A stretch of 64,000 bases of DNA from Nitrospira sp. Ga0074138. GTDB lineage: Bacteria; Nitrospirota; Nitrospiria; Nitrospirales; Nitrospiraceae. Location: contig LNDU01000037.1 of NCBI GenBank assembly GCA_001464735.1, positions 29,250 to 93,249 of the forward strand, given 5' to 3'. Of this stretch, positions 16,837 through 26,014 are shown in pieces. Under the pieces are notes generated by a model. That model made no database searches and was not told the DNA's origin. It worked only from the letters and a program-made list of their open reading frames with translations. The translations under genes and the position numbers were made by a program. Position 1 is the stretch's first letter, and the number at the start of each line of letters is the position of its first letter.

Positions 16837-17766
16837 TCATATATTGAAATATTTCTCAATACTGATATAGCGCTCGCCGGTGTCACAGAGAATGGTCACG
16901 ACATTCTTGCCGGGGCCCAGTTCATCAGCGATTTTTTGGGCTGCGAACACATTCGCGCCGGCTGAAATCCCGACCAGCAGACCTTCCTTCTTCGAGAGCT
17001 GTTTTGCGGTCTGATAGGCCTCGTCGTCCGTCACGGTGATGACGCGGTCGAGAATTTTTCTGTTGAGCACCTTAGGAATAAAGCCTGCCCCGATCCCTTG
17101 AATCTTATGGGGGCCAGGGTCTCCTCCGGACAACACGGGCGAGCCTGCCGGTTCGACGGCGATGACTTGTACCTGCGGATTTCGTTCCTTAAAGACTTCA
17201 CCACATCCTGTGATGGTGCCACCAGTTCCGACGGCAGCCACAAAAGCATCGATTCTTCCGTCGAGTGCGTCCCAGATTTCCAGTGCCGTCGTCATCTTAT
17301 GCATCGCAGGGTTGGCCGGGTTCGAGAATTGATCAGGCATAAAGTACGACGGATTTTGAGCCAAGATACTTTCCGCCTCCTTAATGGACCCCTTCATACC
17401 TTCCCACGCCGGGGTTAGCACGAGTTGTGCGCCATACGACGATAGCAAGCTGGCCCGTTCCATGCTCATGCTTTCCGGCATCACGAGGATCAGCTTGTAC
17501 CCACGCACGGCTGCGACCAAGGCCAGTCCGATACCTGTGTTTCCGCTGGTCGGCTCAACGATGGTTCCGCCAGGCTTGAGTGTTCCTTGACGTTCCGCCT
17601 CATTGATCATGTTGAGGCAGATTCGATCCTTGACACTGCCGCCGGGGTTAAAAAACTCAACCTTCCCGTAAATCGTCGCAGAACCGGACTTTGACAGGCG
17701 GTTCAACCGGACAAGCGGGGTCTTGCCGATCAGCTCGGTAATGTCTTTATGCAACGTGGTGCTCAC
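16837..17766 (-). CDS. Cysteine synthase family PLP enzyme
   Basis: 309 residues, GTG start overlapping the stop of the ThiS-like gene (GTGA). Fold-type II motifs: Schiff-base Lys in NPGGSVKDR, substrate loop PTSGNTGIGLA, and PLP phosphate loop GTGGTITG. The family joins a sulfide donor to O-acetylserine (CysK) or O-phosphoserine (CysM). Being directly fused in translation with a ThiS-like carrier argues that it uses protein thiocarboxylate, as CysM does with CysO. Which serine ester it takes cannot be read from the sequence. Confidence 0.9.
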   Translation of the reverse strand: MSTTLHKDITELIGKTPLVRLNRLSKSGSATIYGKVEFFNPGGSVKDRICLNMINEAERQGTLKPGGTIVEPTSGNTGIGLALVAAVRGYKLILVMPESMSMERASLLSSYGAQLVLTPAWEGMKGSIKEAESILAQNPSYFMPDQFSNPANPAMHKMTTALEIWDALDGRIDAFVAAVGTGGTITGCGEVFKERNPQVQVIAVEPAGSPVLSGGDPGPHKIQGIGAGFIPKVLNRKILDRVITVTDDEAYQTAKQLSKKEGLLVGISAGANVFAAQKIADELGPGKNVVTILCDTGERYISIEKYFNI

Positions 17767-17975
17767 CGACCCCCTCCCATATAAAAGAGGAACTCCACGT
17801 GATCTCCTTCGTTGAGGTGGGTCGTGGCAAGGTGGTCACGATCCAACACCTTGTCGTTGACCTCGACGGCGACCATCTGCGGCTCGATGTTTTTTGTCTT
17901 GAGCAAATCGAGGACGGTTCCGTTCTGGACCTCCTCAGGCTTTCCATTGATCTTGACCTGCACGGATTCTCCCAA
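17763..17975 (-). CDS. ThiS-like sulfur carrier with C-terminal Gly-Gly-Gly-Arg
   Basis: 70 residues with the ThiS pattern: VKINGKPEEV, TVLDLLKTKNI, VAVEVNDKVLDRDHL and GDHVEFLFYMGGGR. Normal carriers end in Gly-Gly; this one has an extra Arg, so it would need trimming before adenylation, as known for QbsE cut by QbsD. The JAMM protease at 12751-13260 is a candidate. First gene of the cluster; its stop overlaps the cysteine synthase start. Confidence 0.87.
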   Translation of the reverse strand: MGESVQVKINGKPEEVQNGTVLDLLKTKNIEPQMVAVEVNDKVLDRDHLATTHLNEGDHVEFLFYMGGGR

Positions 17976-18170
17976 GTTGGCTTAGAGATTAAAGAATTTT
18001 GAAGCTAGCAAAGGCATGCGCTGCTTGTCAAGGCTACGTCATCCACCTTGAGAGACACGAATGCTGAATAGGATTCATGTTCAACTTTATTTGGTGAGAA
18101 GGGGAGAGATTCTCGGAAGGGGGTTGCTTGACTTTGATCCGACTCGTCGCCACTATGCCGCCTGCAAGTT

Positions 18171-18548
18171 ATGTGGAAAAAGAACTTCCTCTTTCGCGCG
18201 GCTGAATCGACTCCGCTCACCGAGTCCGAAAATGAGCTCTTCCATGATACTGAGCCGGCACTGGACAGTGCAGGTCTGGTTCTGGACAAGTTTCTCTCGG
18301 TGTGGGTACAGGGCGAAGGGACGGAAGAGAAGCCGTCGATCTTTACGAGTCTGTATGTCCGCACCGCGATGTTGGATGTGAAGAAGCGCGTCAGTCTCCT
18401 TCAGCCGCTTCAAGGGCGGACTCATCAGATCAAGCAACTACTCACACGGGAGCAGAAACAGTTTCTCCGACAGTGGCTTCAGGTGCATGCTCCGCAGGCC
18501 TGGGAGTCGTCAGACGACCAATTCCGCGACCTCTTCGAACTGGAATGA
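18171..18548 (+). CDS. Hypothetical protein
   Basis: 125 residues; the start at 18171 is uncertain as no clear ribosome site is visible. It is soluble, helix-rich in the C-terminal half (KKRVSLLQPLQGRTHQIKQLLTREQKQFLRQWLQVHA), with an acidic end. The stop overlaps the start of the PLD-like gene (ATGA at 18545). No family is recognised. Confidence 0.5.
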   Translation: MWKKNFLFRAAESTPLTESENELFHDTEPALDSAGLVLDKFLSVWVQGEGTEEKPSIFTSLYVRTAMLDVKKRVSLLQPLQGRTHQIKQLLTREQKQFLRQWLQVHAPQAWESSDDQFRDLFELE

Positions 18549-19108
18549 TCCGGCCTTCACCGTTCCACTCATCCATGCGGTGCTGCCGAGGAGGCATCCT
18601 CTGGCTGCTTGCCGCAGTTCTGCTTGGACCAAGCTGGGCGGCCTCAGCCGCATCGATCGAAGTCTGGTATGGCCCGGAGGATAGGCCGCTCGAACACCTC
18701 GTACGGATCTATGACCGTGCCGAACGATACATTTTTGTGGCCGTGTATGGCGTCACGTCGCCGCTCACGGTGAAAGCGCTGGTTGAGGCGAAAAGGCGTG
18801 GTGTAGATGTTCGTCTCCTCACCGATCGGGAACGTCTCAACGATCCGAAGCAACGAACAGCGCTCTCGGCGTTGCGCGAAGCAGGGATTCCGATCAAGAT
18901 TAATCAACATGACGGCCTCATGCATTTGAAACAGGCGGTGATCGACGACGAGATCAATACCACGGGGTCCATGAATCAGACGACCAGTGGAAATCGCTAC
19001 AATGATGAGCGGTTGGATATCATCAGGGACCATGCGATTACGGTCAAAGCACGGGAAAAGTTTCTTTCGCTCTGGAAAGATCACGAGCGATTCCAGGAGT
19101 GGAAATAG
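18545..19108 (+). CDS. Exported phospholipase D-superfamily protein
   Basis: 187 residues from ATG 18545, in an ATGA overlap. A signal segment (ILWLLAAVLLGPSWAASA) precedes a single HKD-type motif: HLKQAVIDDEINTTGSMN, with the His, Lys, Asp and GSxN of the PLD/Nuc family. The layout and size match bacterial Nuc-like endonucleases, which dimerise so that two HKD motifs form one site. Predicted periplasmic; substrate (nucleic acid or phospholipid) unknown. Confidence 0.8.
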   Translation: MIRPSPFHSSMRCCRGGILWLLAAVLLGPSWAASAASIEVWYGPEDRPLEHLVRIYDRAERYIFVAVYGVTSPLTVKALVEAKRRGVDVRLLTDRERLNDPKQRTALSALREAGIPIKINQHDGLMHLKQAVIDDEINTTGSMNQTTSGNRYNDERLDIIRDHAITVKAREKFLSLWKDHERFQEWK

Positions 19109-19167
19109 GAGGAATGTTGAGGGTAAGGTGGTCATGCATCTCCATGGGTGAGAATAGCTGAGGAATA

Positions 19168-20439
19168 ATGGTCGAAGAAACCGACATTGCCGTCGTTGGG
19201 GCCGGTGGAGGCGGGGCTGTGCTGGCCCTTGCACTGGCCCAGAAGGGGATCAACACGATCGTCTTCGAGCAGGCACCGGGACCACCGCAGGGACTGCGCG
19301 GAGAGATCCTGCAGCCGAACGGACAGCAAGTACTTGATCGGTTGGGGCTTCTAAGTCAGTTGCCGGTCAAGTCTACCCGTACGGTGCATAAGTTTCATTT
19401 TTGCCGTGTTGGCGGCGAGCGGCTGTGCACGGTGGACTATGGCGAACTGCCTCCCCCGTACAATCAAGCCGTGGTCACACTGCCGAATGTGGCGCACCAT
19501 GCGATTCTGAGTGCGATCGAGGGCGAATCCTCCGTCTCGTTGCGCTATCGATCAGCCTTCACGGGTTTGCTTCGAGAGAACGGTCGAGTTGTGGGGCTGA
19601 CGGCCAAGCAAGGAGAAGACCACGTGACGGTGAAGGCCAAGGTGGTCGTCGGGGCCGATGGAGCATTTTCAAAAGTTCGAGAGGCCTTGCAGATTCCGGC
19701 CGATCTTCATCTATATCCGCAAGGATATTTGATCGCCCTGTTGGATGCGGCGATTCCTCTGGGAGAGGCGAAGTACTTTGTCGGCAAGCGAACGATCCTT
19801 GGTATGTTTCCCGCCGCTGGGGATAAGGTGTATGCGTTCTACATGATCAAGGCTGGTTCATATGAGAGCGTGAAAGAACGAGGCATCGCGGCGCTACAAG
19901 AAGCCTGGATCGCGATTGATCCGTCCAGTAAGCTGATATTTCGAACGTTGACTGATTGGAAGCAAACCGCCTTTATGCCGACCGGGCGTGTCCGCACGCC
20001 GACGTGGGTGGCCGACGGAGCGGTGCTGCTCGGGGATGCGGCGCATGCGATGAACCCGCATGCCTCTCAAGGCCGTATGCAGGCGATGGTGGATGCCATG
20101 ACACTGGCTGACCTTCTGCCTGAGTGTCTGGCGACGAATGAGTACTCTGCTGAAAAGCTGAGGACCTACGAAACCGCGCGCCGACCTCAGGTCACCATGT
20201 TGCAGAAGTTGGCTGATGAACAGGTGCTGTTCTGGAATACAGCGAATCCGATCATTGGCTTTCTCCGAGACCGCGTTTTCAGTACATTGGACCGCAATGC
20301 ACGACTCCGTTATCGTGTCTTGTCGACAACAGCTGGACTCCGCAAGGAACCTCCATTTGGCATGATGGATCGCCTGATGGCAGCGGGATTGGTGCCGGAT
20401 CCTTGGGCTCGTGACATGTCAGCGGAAGGCGTTCGATAA
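19168..20439 (+). CDS. FAD-dependent monooxygenase, UbiH/PHBH type
   Basis: 423 residues, preceded by AGGAATA. Dinucleotide-binding GAGGGGAVLALALAQKGINTIVFEQ-type start (Gly-rich loop at residues about 10-15), the DG segment VVGADGAFSKVRE, and the second FAD motif GDAAHAMNPHASQG. The family hydroxylates aromatic or isoprenoid substrates with NAD(P)H and oxygen. A role in quinone, carotenoid or other lipid modification is possible. The nucleotidyltransferase gene follows after 4 bp. Confidence 0.85.
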   Translation: MVEETDIAVVGAGGGGAVLALALAQKGINTIVFEQAPGPPQGLRGEILQPNGQQVLDRLGLLSQLPVKSTRTVHKFHFCRVGGERLCTVDYGELPPPYNQAVVTLPNVAHHAILSAIEGESSVSLRYRSAFTGLLRENGRVVGLTAKQGEDHVTVKAKVVVGADGAFSKVREALQIPADLHLYPQGYLIALLDAAIPLGEAKYFVGKRTILGMFPAAGDKVYAFYMIKAGSYESVKERGIAALQEAWIAIDPSSKLIFRTLTDWKQTAFMPTGRVRTPTWVADGAVLLGDAAHAMNPHASQGRMQAMVDAMTLADLLPECLATNEYSAEKLRTYETARRPQVTMLQKLADEQVLFWNTANPIIGFLRDRVFSTLDRNARLRYRVLSTTAGLRKEPPFGMMDRLMAAGLVPDPWARDMSAEGVR

Positions 20440-20443
20440 CATC

Positions 20444-21196
20444 ATGTCTCCGATAGGCTGGACGATCGACGGCTTGCCGGAGGAGACACACACACTCCTC
20501 AAGGCCTATGTGAAGGATGTGGAGAAAGCCTATGGAGGTGAGTTGGGAGGAATTCTGCTATACGGCAGTGCCGTGCGAGGAGAATTCTTGCCGGGCCGCT
20601 CCAATCTTAATCTGCTGTTGGTGCTGTCGTCCTATGACCTCTCGGTACTGAAAAAGTATGACAGTCTTCACAAGCGCTGGAGCAAGGAGCAGGTCGTCGT
20701 CCCTCTCTTTCTCACAGTCGACGACCTACAAGCCGCTTCATTCGCCTTTCCGCTCGAATACCAAGACATCCACGAATGCCATCGACTGCTGTGGGGGCAA
20801 GATCCCTTCGTTGGCCTAAAAATCGACTCTCGCTACTTGGCCGTTGAAGTGTTGCAGGGCTTACGAGGAAATCTTCTCCGTCTTCGCCAGCGTCTGGTGG
20901 AAGGACGAAGTACCGAAGAAGCGATGACCATCCTCTTGTCGCTTTCTATTACCGGACTCCTGCCGGTACTGCGCGGTCTCCAGCGATTGCTGAAGCGTCC
21001 TGTACTTTCGCACGGGGAGCCACTGTTGCAGGACCTCGAATCTCATCTTCAGGTTGATCTCACCGGCCTTCGCGATGCGCTTTTACTTAAGCGAGGGCAG
21101 ATTTCTCCCGGACAGAAAGAGATTCCGCGGCTCATGCATCGATATCTCGGGAGCCTGACTCGGCTTGTCACGACCGCAGAAGCACGGATCACGTGA
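20444..21196 (+). CDS. Nucleotidyltransferase-fold protein
   Basis: About 250 residues from ATG 20444. Near the N-terminus is a nucleotidyltransferase-like segment, GGILLYGSAVRGEFLPGRSNLNLLLVL; the GS pair is present, but the usual second DxD is replaced by NLN, so catalysis is doubtful. The rest is helical, resembling substrate-binding domains of aminoglycoside adenylyltransferase-like proteins. The stop overlaps the next gene's GTG start. Confidence 0.7.
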   Translation: MSPIGWTIDGLPEETHTLLKAYVKDVEKAYGGELGGILLYGSAVRGEFLPGRSNLNLLLVLSSYDLSVLKKYDSLHKRWSKEQVVVPLFLTVDDLQAASFAFPLEYQDIHECHRLLWGQDPFVGLKIDSRYLAVEVLQGLRGNLLRLRQRLVEGRSTEEAMTILLSLSITGLLPVLRGLQRLLKRPVLSHGEPLLQDLESHLQVDLTGLRDALLLKRGQISPGQKEIPRLMHRYLGSLTRLVTTAEARIT

Positions 21197-21948
21197 TCGC
21201 AGATCGACTGAATCAGCGCTGGATCGGGATAGGTTGGCTGAGCCTGCTGCTCGTACTGTCGGCGGTTGATGCCCAAGCCTCGTTGTATGATCGGCCCAAA
21301 GAACGTGTGCCTCTTCCTAGCCCAATCGGGTATGTCAGCGACCATGCACACGTGATGGAGCCGGAGTGGAAGGACCGCATCCGGTCTGTCTGTATCGATC
21401 TTGAGAAAAAAAGCGGCGTGGAAATGGTGATTGTGACGGTGCCCAGCATCAAACCCTATCCGTCGGCCAAGCACTATGCGGATGCGCTGTATGAAAAGTG
21501 GCAAATCGGCTCGACGCAGCAGGAACATGGGCTGATGGTGTTGGTGGCCGTGCAAGAGCGGCAGGCGGCGATGGCGTTGGGCCGCCAAATGTTTCCGGTC
21601 ATCACCTCGGACGTGAGGAACGAGGTCAGTCGTCTGTATTTGCAACCTGCGATCGAACGAGGACATTTCGGGGAAGGGCTGTATCGCACAGCGGTTGCGC
21701 TGGCGACTCCGGCGCAAGAGGTGAGGTCCACTCCTCCATCCAGGCCTCGGATTAAGGGGCTCGGGGTCTGGATTACGCTTGGCACCACTGCGGCGATCGT
21801 TTCGTTTTTCTGGTGGATGAGTCGGCCGGACTTACGGCACCCCTATCGGCGTATCCAAAAAGGGGAATATTGGGGAACCGGCCAAGGCGGGTTCGGGGGC
21901 AACTGGGGTGGATTTGGCGGCGGCACGAGCGGAGAGGGGTATCGATAA
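21193..21948 (+). CDS. TPM-domain (YgcG-like) membrane protein
   Basis: 251 residues, GTG start overlapping the previous stop. Signal (WLSLLLVLSAVDAQA), then a TPM domain (about 40-165: IGYVSDHAHVMEPEWKDRI, GVEMVIVTV, GLMVLVAVQERQAAMALG). A membrane helix follows (VWITLGTTAAIVSFFWW) and then a Gly-rich tail (GGFGGNWGGFGGGTSG). TPM proteins occur in the envelope; some are phosphatase-like, others aid photosystem or membrane repair. Role here unknown. Confidence 0.83.
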   Translation: MIADRLNQRWIGIGWLSLLLVLSAVDAQASLYDRPKERVPLPSPIGYVSDHAHVMEPEWKDRIRSVCIDLEKKSGVEMVIVTVPSIKPYPSAKHYADALYEKWQIGSTQQEHGLMVLVAVQERQAAMALGRQMFPVITSDVRNEVSRLYLQPAIERGHFGEGLYRTAVALATPAQEVRSTPPSRPRIKGLGVWITLGTTAAIVSFFWWMSRPDLRHPYRRIQKGEYWGTGQGGFGGNWGGFGGGTSGEGYR

Positions 21949-22009
21949 CATCCACATCATCGCCGGGTTCCAATTCTCCAAACCAGTAACTGTAATAGGA
22001 GACCCACTC

Positions 22010-22783
22010 ATGAATAGTCCACACATCCAGAGTTTCTTTCCGTTTTTGCTCAGTGTGCTTGGTGCCGTTACTCTCCTAGCGACCGGTTGTGCAACCACGG
22101 TTAAGGAGACCAAGGGCGCGTTGGCCCTGCCTCAGGACCTCACCGATGCAACGATTGAACGCTACCTTCGTGCCCATCCGGAAGTGATCGAACAATCGTT
22201 GCAGGGATTGCTCGCCAAACGCGAAGCGGAACTGCGAGACCATCAAAAAACAGCCCTTGTGACGAAGCAGCAGGAACTGGTGCACGATCCTGCATCACCG
22301 GTCAGCGGCAATCTAAAAGGCGAGATCACCCTGGTGGAGTTCTATGACTACCGCTGCGGCTTCTGTAAGAAGGCAGCTTCTGCCGTCACGGAACTCCAGA
22401 AAGAAGATCGGCGAGTTCGAGTGGTCTACAAGGACTTGCCCATTCTGGGCGAACCCTCTGAGCTTGCGGCTAAGGCGGCGCTCGCGTCTCAGGTGCAGGG
22501 CAAGCACCAGGCGTTCCACGAGGCGCTGCTCGCCTCCCACGCCGATATGAGCAAGGAGTCAATCTTCAAGATCGCCGTGAAAGTGGGCCTTGATGCGAAG
22601 CGACTGGAAGCCGACATGGCCAATCCTAAGTGGCAGACCGTCATTGACAAGAATCGGGCCCTCGCCCACGAGCTCGGCATCTCGGGGACGCCTGGCTTCA
22701 TCGTAGGTAACGAGCTGGTGCCTGGGTGGTTGGATTTGAATGGGTTAAAAGAACTGATTGCGCGGGCGGGACATGGAAAATGA
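22010..22783 (+). CDS. DsbA-family thiol oxidoreductase lipoprotein
   Basis: 257 residues from ATG 22010, behind AGGAG at 7-8 bases. The lipobox LLATGC anchors it in the membrane. The thioredoxin-fold DsbA core has the active-site CGFC, the helical insert and the cis-Pro loop SGTPGFIVG. An N-terminal helical region (IERYLRAHPEVIEQSLQGLL) matches Com1-type DsbA proteins. It probably forms or isomerises disulfides in exported proteins. Confidence 0.88.
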   Translation: MNSPHIQSFFPFLLSVLGAVTLLATGCATTVKETKGALALPQDLTDATIERYLRAHPEVIEQSLQGLLAKREAELRDHQKTALVTKQQELVHDPASPVSGNLKGEITLVEFYDYRCGFCKKAASAVTELQKEDRRVRVVYKDLPILGEPSELAAKAALASQVQGKHQAFHEALLASHADMSKESIFKIAVKVGLDAKRLEADMANPKWQTVIDKNRALAHELGISGTPGFIVGNELVPGWLDLNGLKELIARAGHGK

Positions 22784-23100
22784 CGGATCCTAGAATTGTA
22801 CTGGTATCGTGAGAGATCATGAAATATGTGACGCGGTATAGGTAGTGGTGTCATCAAGTGGCGGGCAAAAGCTGACTGAGGAATGTGGTGAAGCGTCATC
22901 TACAGAATCGACAACACCTGACGACTCGGTAAAAGTAAGCGGAGACGGCCAATAGGGTCAGCGAAAGGAGAGAAAAAAAGTCTCACCGAGTCAGTAGCCT
23001 ATCACCATTCATTTTTTCAGCATTCCAACCTGGTTTCCCCATATTGCGCCTCGGTACGGTGATGCGTATGATCACACGGCTCCCTTCTTGAGGAGGTGCT
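22784..23100. other. Intergenic region with a spaced inverted repeat
   Basis: No gene seen. GACTCGGT at 22923-22930 and ACCGAGTC at 22985-22992 could pair across 54 bases, followed by a short A/T run; this might be a terminator or small RNA but support is weak. A strong ribosome site GAGGAGG lies at 23090-23096 for the next gene. Confidence 0.4.
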
Positions 23101-23832
23101 ATGGCGAAGATTACCGAGATCGCTCCGGACTTATTCCGGATTACCACCTTCGTTGAACCGTTCAATATTCAGTTCAGTCAATTTTTGATGCGCGACGATC
23201 AACCGCTGCTATTCCATACCGGCCCGCGCTCTCTGTTTCAGGAGGTCAAAGCCGCCGTGACGTCGCTGATCGATCTGCAGACGTTGCGCTGGATTGGGTT
23301 CAGCCATTTCGAGTCTGATGAATGTGCAACGGTGCCGGAGTGGCAGCAGCTGGCTCCGCATTCGGAAGTGGTCTGCAGCCTGGTGGGCAAGATGGTGAGC
23401 GTCGATGATTGTCTGGCGCTTCGTCCGGCCAAAGGGATGGTCGACGGCGAGGTGCTTGAGACCGGGAAGTACCGCTTTCGCTTTCTGGCGACGCCGCATG
23501 TGCCGCATTGCTGGGAAGCGGGACTACTGTTCGAGGAGAAGGAACGGACGCTCCTGTGCTCGGATCTCTTCCATCAAGACGGGGACGTCGAGCCGATGAC
23601 GGAATCGGATGTGATCGACCGCTGTCGGGAGACGCTAGTTGGATATCAGCAAGGCCCGTTGGCGAATTACGTCCCCTACTGTTCGTTGACGGATGCGACG
23701 CTGCACCGATTGGCGATGTTGCAGCCCAAGCGGCTGGCCACCATGCACGGCTCGGTCTATGTCGGCGACGGAAGTCAAGCACTCCACGACCTCGCCGCTG
23801 TGTGGCGGGAGGTTCTCAGTCCACAGTTATGA
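23101..23832 (+). CDS. Metallo-beta-lactamase-fold di-iron protein (flavodiiron-like domain)
   Basis: 243 residues, strong ribosome site. The frame carries the di-iron metallo-beta-lactamase pattern of flavodiiron proteins: HFESDE (usual HxExD), a later [13 protein letters not shown] segment and the terminal MHGS His. No flavodoxin domain is fused, so electrons must come from a partner. Family members reduce oxygen or NO; the exact activity here is open. Confidence 0.75.
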   Translation: MAKITEIAPDLFRITTFVEPFNIQFSQFLMRDDQPLLFHTGPRSLFQEVKAAVTSLIDLQTLRWIGFSHFESDECATVPEWQQLAPHSEVVCSLVGKMVSVDDCLALRPAKGMVDGEVLETGKYRFRFLATPHVPHCWEAGLLFEEKERTLLCSDLFHQDGDVEPMTESDVIDRCRETLVGYQQGPLANYVPYCSLTDATLHRLAMLQPKRLATMHGSVYVGDGSQALHDLAAVWREVLSPQL

Positions 23833-23973
23833 TCTGGAACGACTGAGGAGTGGGGATCTAGCGGCGCTTGACCGGAGCCTACAAAGAGGCTGAGAATGCG
23901 TTTGAGTGAAGATTTGCAATTCAGGTCGGTCGAGCTAGGCATTGTTTGGTTTTGACACAAGAACACGGGGAAC

Positions 23974-24600
23974 ATGAAAATCTCCATTATCGGAGCCTCG
24001 GCTGGTATTGGGCTTCAGGTCACGCGTCTTGCATTACAGCATGGGCATGAGGTTGCCACCTTATCGCGCCGGGTTGTTCCGCTTCCAGATCACCAAAAGC
24101 TGCGAAGGGTGCAGGGCAGTGCGACAAACCCAAACGATGTCAGAGCGGCAGTCGAGGGAGCCGATGCCATCCTGGTGACGATCGGCACAAAGAGTCCTCT
24201 GGCTACCACCATGTTCTCTGATTCTGCACGCATCCTGTTGCAAACGATTCGAGAGATGGGCTCCTCTCCAACACTCATCGTGCTCACTGGTTTCGGCGCC
24301 GGCGACAGCTGGGGCTACAACTCGATCCCCATGAAGGTTCTCTTCACGTTGTTTCTCAAGAGAGCCTATGTGGACAAAAGTGAGCAGGAGCGGCTGATCG
24401 CCAGCGGATATTCGCGCTGGGCAATGGTGCGCCCGGGTCGCTTAACTAACGGCGCAATGACTGGCCACTATCGCGTATTGGACAACCTTGAGGAAGGCAT
24501 GCGGGTGGGGGCTATTTCCCGCGCTGATGTGGCACACTTCATGGTGGCGCAGGCGGAGCATCCCACGTATCTCGGCAAATACCCGGCGCTTACTTACTGA
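23974..24600 (+). CDS. NAD(P)-binding atypical SDR
   Basis: 208 residues. The N-terminal Rossmann loop GASAGIGLQVTRLALQHGHEV, the VRAAVEGADAILVTIG segment and C-terminal YSRWAMVRPGRLTN fit NmrA/SDR-a proteins that bind NAD(P) and act as reductases or redox sensors. No YxxxK catalytic pair is clear. It converges with the DUF5069 gene, overlapping its end by 7 bp. Confidence 0.78.
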   Translation: MKISIIGASAGIGLQVTRLALQHGHEVATLSRRVVPLPDHQKLRRVQGSATNPNDVRAAVEGADAILVTIGTKSPLATTMFSDSARILLQTIREMGSSPTLIVLTGFGAGDSWGYNSIPMKVLFTLFLKRAYVDKSEQERLIASGYSRWAMVRPGRLTNGAMTGHYRVLDNLEEGMRVGAISRADVAHFMVAQAEHPTYLGKYPALTY

Positions 24601-25043
24601 AACTGATGTGCCGGCTCTCGTCTCGGCACGACCCGCTCTTCTTCTAGGTCTTGCAAATCCGACCAGGCGGTGAGGTCGGTGCGTGAGGGATCGATGGCGG
24701 CCAGGTATTTTTTGAACCGGGCCGCACTTTCAGGAGAACTCGGTCCGCGTGCCAACAGCTGCTGATTCCATTCTTCCAACTCGGCAGGTTGGTGCGGTTG
24801 TGCCGTTTGCTTAAGCCACTTGACGACTCCCTCATCGGTTGCATTGGCCTTCACCGAGGCAGTGAATTGCTCGCTGGTAATTCCCGCGAATTCCATCAGC
24901 CGTTCGTCCATGGGACAAGGGTAAATATATTCCCCCTCTGTCCCGGCAAGCACCGCCCGACATTTGTCGATCATGCGCGCAAGATGGGCATAGCCTGCCA
25001 GTTTGAATTTCATGCTGCGCGGAAAGTTCGTCCTCAAGTCCAT
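24594..25043 (-). CDS. DUF5069 protein
   Basis: 149 residues beginning MDLRTNFPRSMKFKLAGYAHLARMIDKCRA, the hallmark start of DUF5069 proteins (function unknown, soluble, helical). The middle GITSEQFTASVKANATDEGVVKWL also fits. It is 2 bp downstream of the DUF3386 gene, so they form an operon. Confidence 0.8.
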   Translation of the reverse strand: MDLRTNFPRSMKFKLAGYAHLARMIDKCRAVLAGTEGEYIYPCPMDERLMEFAGITSEQFTASVKANATDEGVVKWLKQTAQPHQPAELEEWNQQLLARGPSSPESAARFKKYLAAIDPSRTDLTAWSDLQDLEEERVVPRREPAHQFQ

Positions 25044-25045
25044 GG

Positions 25046-25720
25046 CTAGAGCAGTTTGTGATTTGTGAAGGTCAGGTTCTTCACGATGACCTGGCCATCT
25101 TCGTAGGTGATGATCCGTCTGGTCGCTGGAAGGTCTGAGGAGCCGACGCGGAGGTGGGTGTCGGTGAAGCTTTCTACGTTGGTCAGTTTTCCGTCGGTCG
25201 GCGAATAGTAATAGACCGTGTACTTGGTCGTGAGGTTCTTCTGGTCCTGTGTGGTAGCGCTCTCCTCAACGTTGATCGTAAAGGTGAAGGGGTTCATGCC
25301 AGGATGAGCCATCTTGCGGTTGATCTGGGTGATGCGGTTGTCCTTGATCCGGTAGAAGGAATTGGAGCCATGGATGTTCAGTTTGGTACCGAATGGGTGA
25401 CCGTCTTCCTCCATCGTGAGCGAGTATTTCCCATCAGACTCCTCAAAGCTCCGTGGTCCACGATGGACTGCGATCATGCCCAGTTGCTCTTGCACCCACT
25501 TTTGGATTTCGCCATCGCCTAGTTGAACGGATACTTCGCGGGGGCCCTTGACAATGACGGGGCCGCTGGTTTCTTTCCCGTTTACATTCACGGTGAGGTC
25601 AGCCGTAAACCCCGTAAAGTCTTTTGGCCACCGTGCGGTCCTTTCGAATGCTCGGCGTAAGAGATCGCGCGCTTGAGGGTCATCGGCGACGGTCGAAGAT
25701 GCTGGTGTATGTTCCATCAT
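25046..25720 (-). CDS. DUF3386 protein
   Basis: 224 residues matching DUF3386, known mainly from cyanobacteria and Nitrospira-like bacteria: ARDLLRRAFERTARWPKDFTGFTADL, then repeated beta strands (VTFxVNGKETSGPVIVKGP-like) and the end GQVIVKNLTFTNHKLL. No signal peptide is evident. Function unknown; co-transcribed with the DUF5069 gene. Confidence 0.8.
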   Translation of the reverse strand: MMEHTPASSTVADDPQARDLLRRAFERTARWPKDFTGFTADLTVNVNGKETSGPVIVKGPREVSVQLGDGEIQKWVQEQLGMIAVHRGPRSFEESDGKYSLTMEEDGHPFGTKLNIHGSNSFYRIKDNRITQINRKMAHPGMNPFTFTINVEESATTQDQKNLTTKYTVYYYSPTDGKLTNVESFTDTHLRVGSSDLPATRRIITYEDGQVIVKNLTFTNHKLL

Positions 25721-26014
25721 GGATCTCCTCTTAGAAAAAAACTGACACTTCCATACTTATACCGGTGCCTGTGATGCCACTCAAGGGTGAAATCCATGAG
25801 CCAACGACCTCTTTCTGTTCCAAAGCGGGGGATGATGACAAATATGGCAGCGCAATATTCAATATTCCAAAAATCATCATAATTCTGATATACTTCGCTA
25901 ATTTTTAGGCTGGCTGGGGTATTTGACCACAGCAGTCCCGATCAGTCGGTCAGCCTGTGTTGAGGAAGGATGGGCATGGAACGACGAGCTGCTTCGCATA
26001 CCGAAGAAGAAGAG

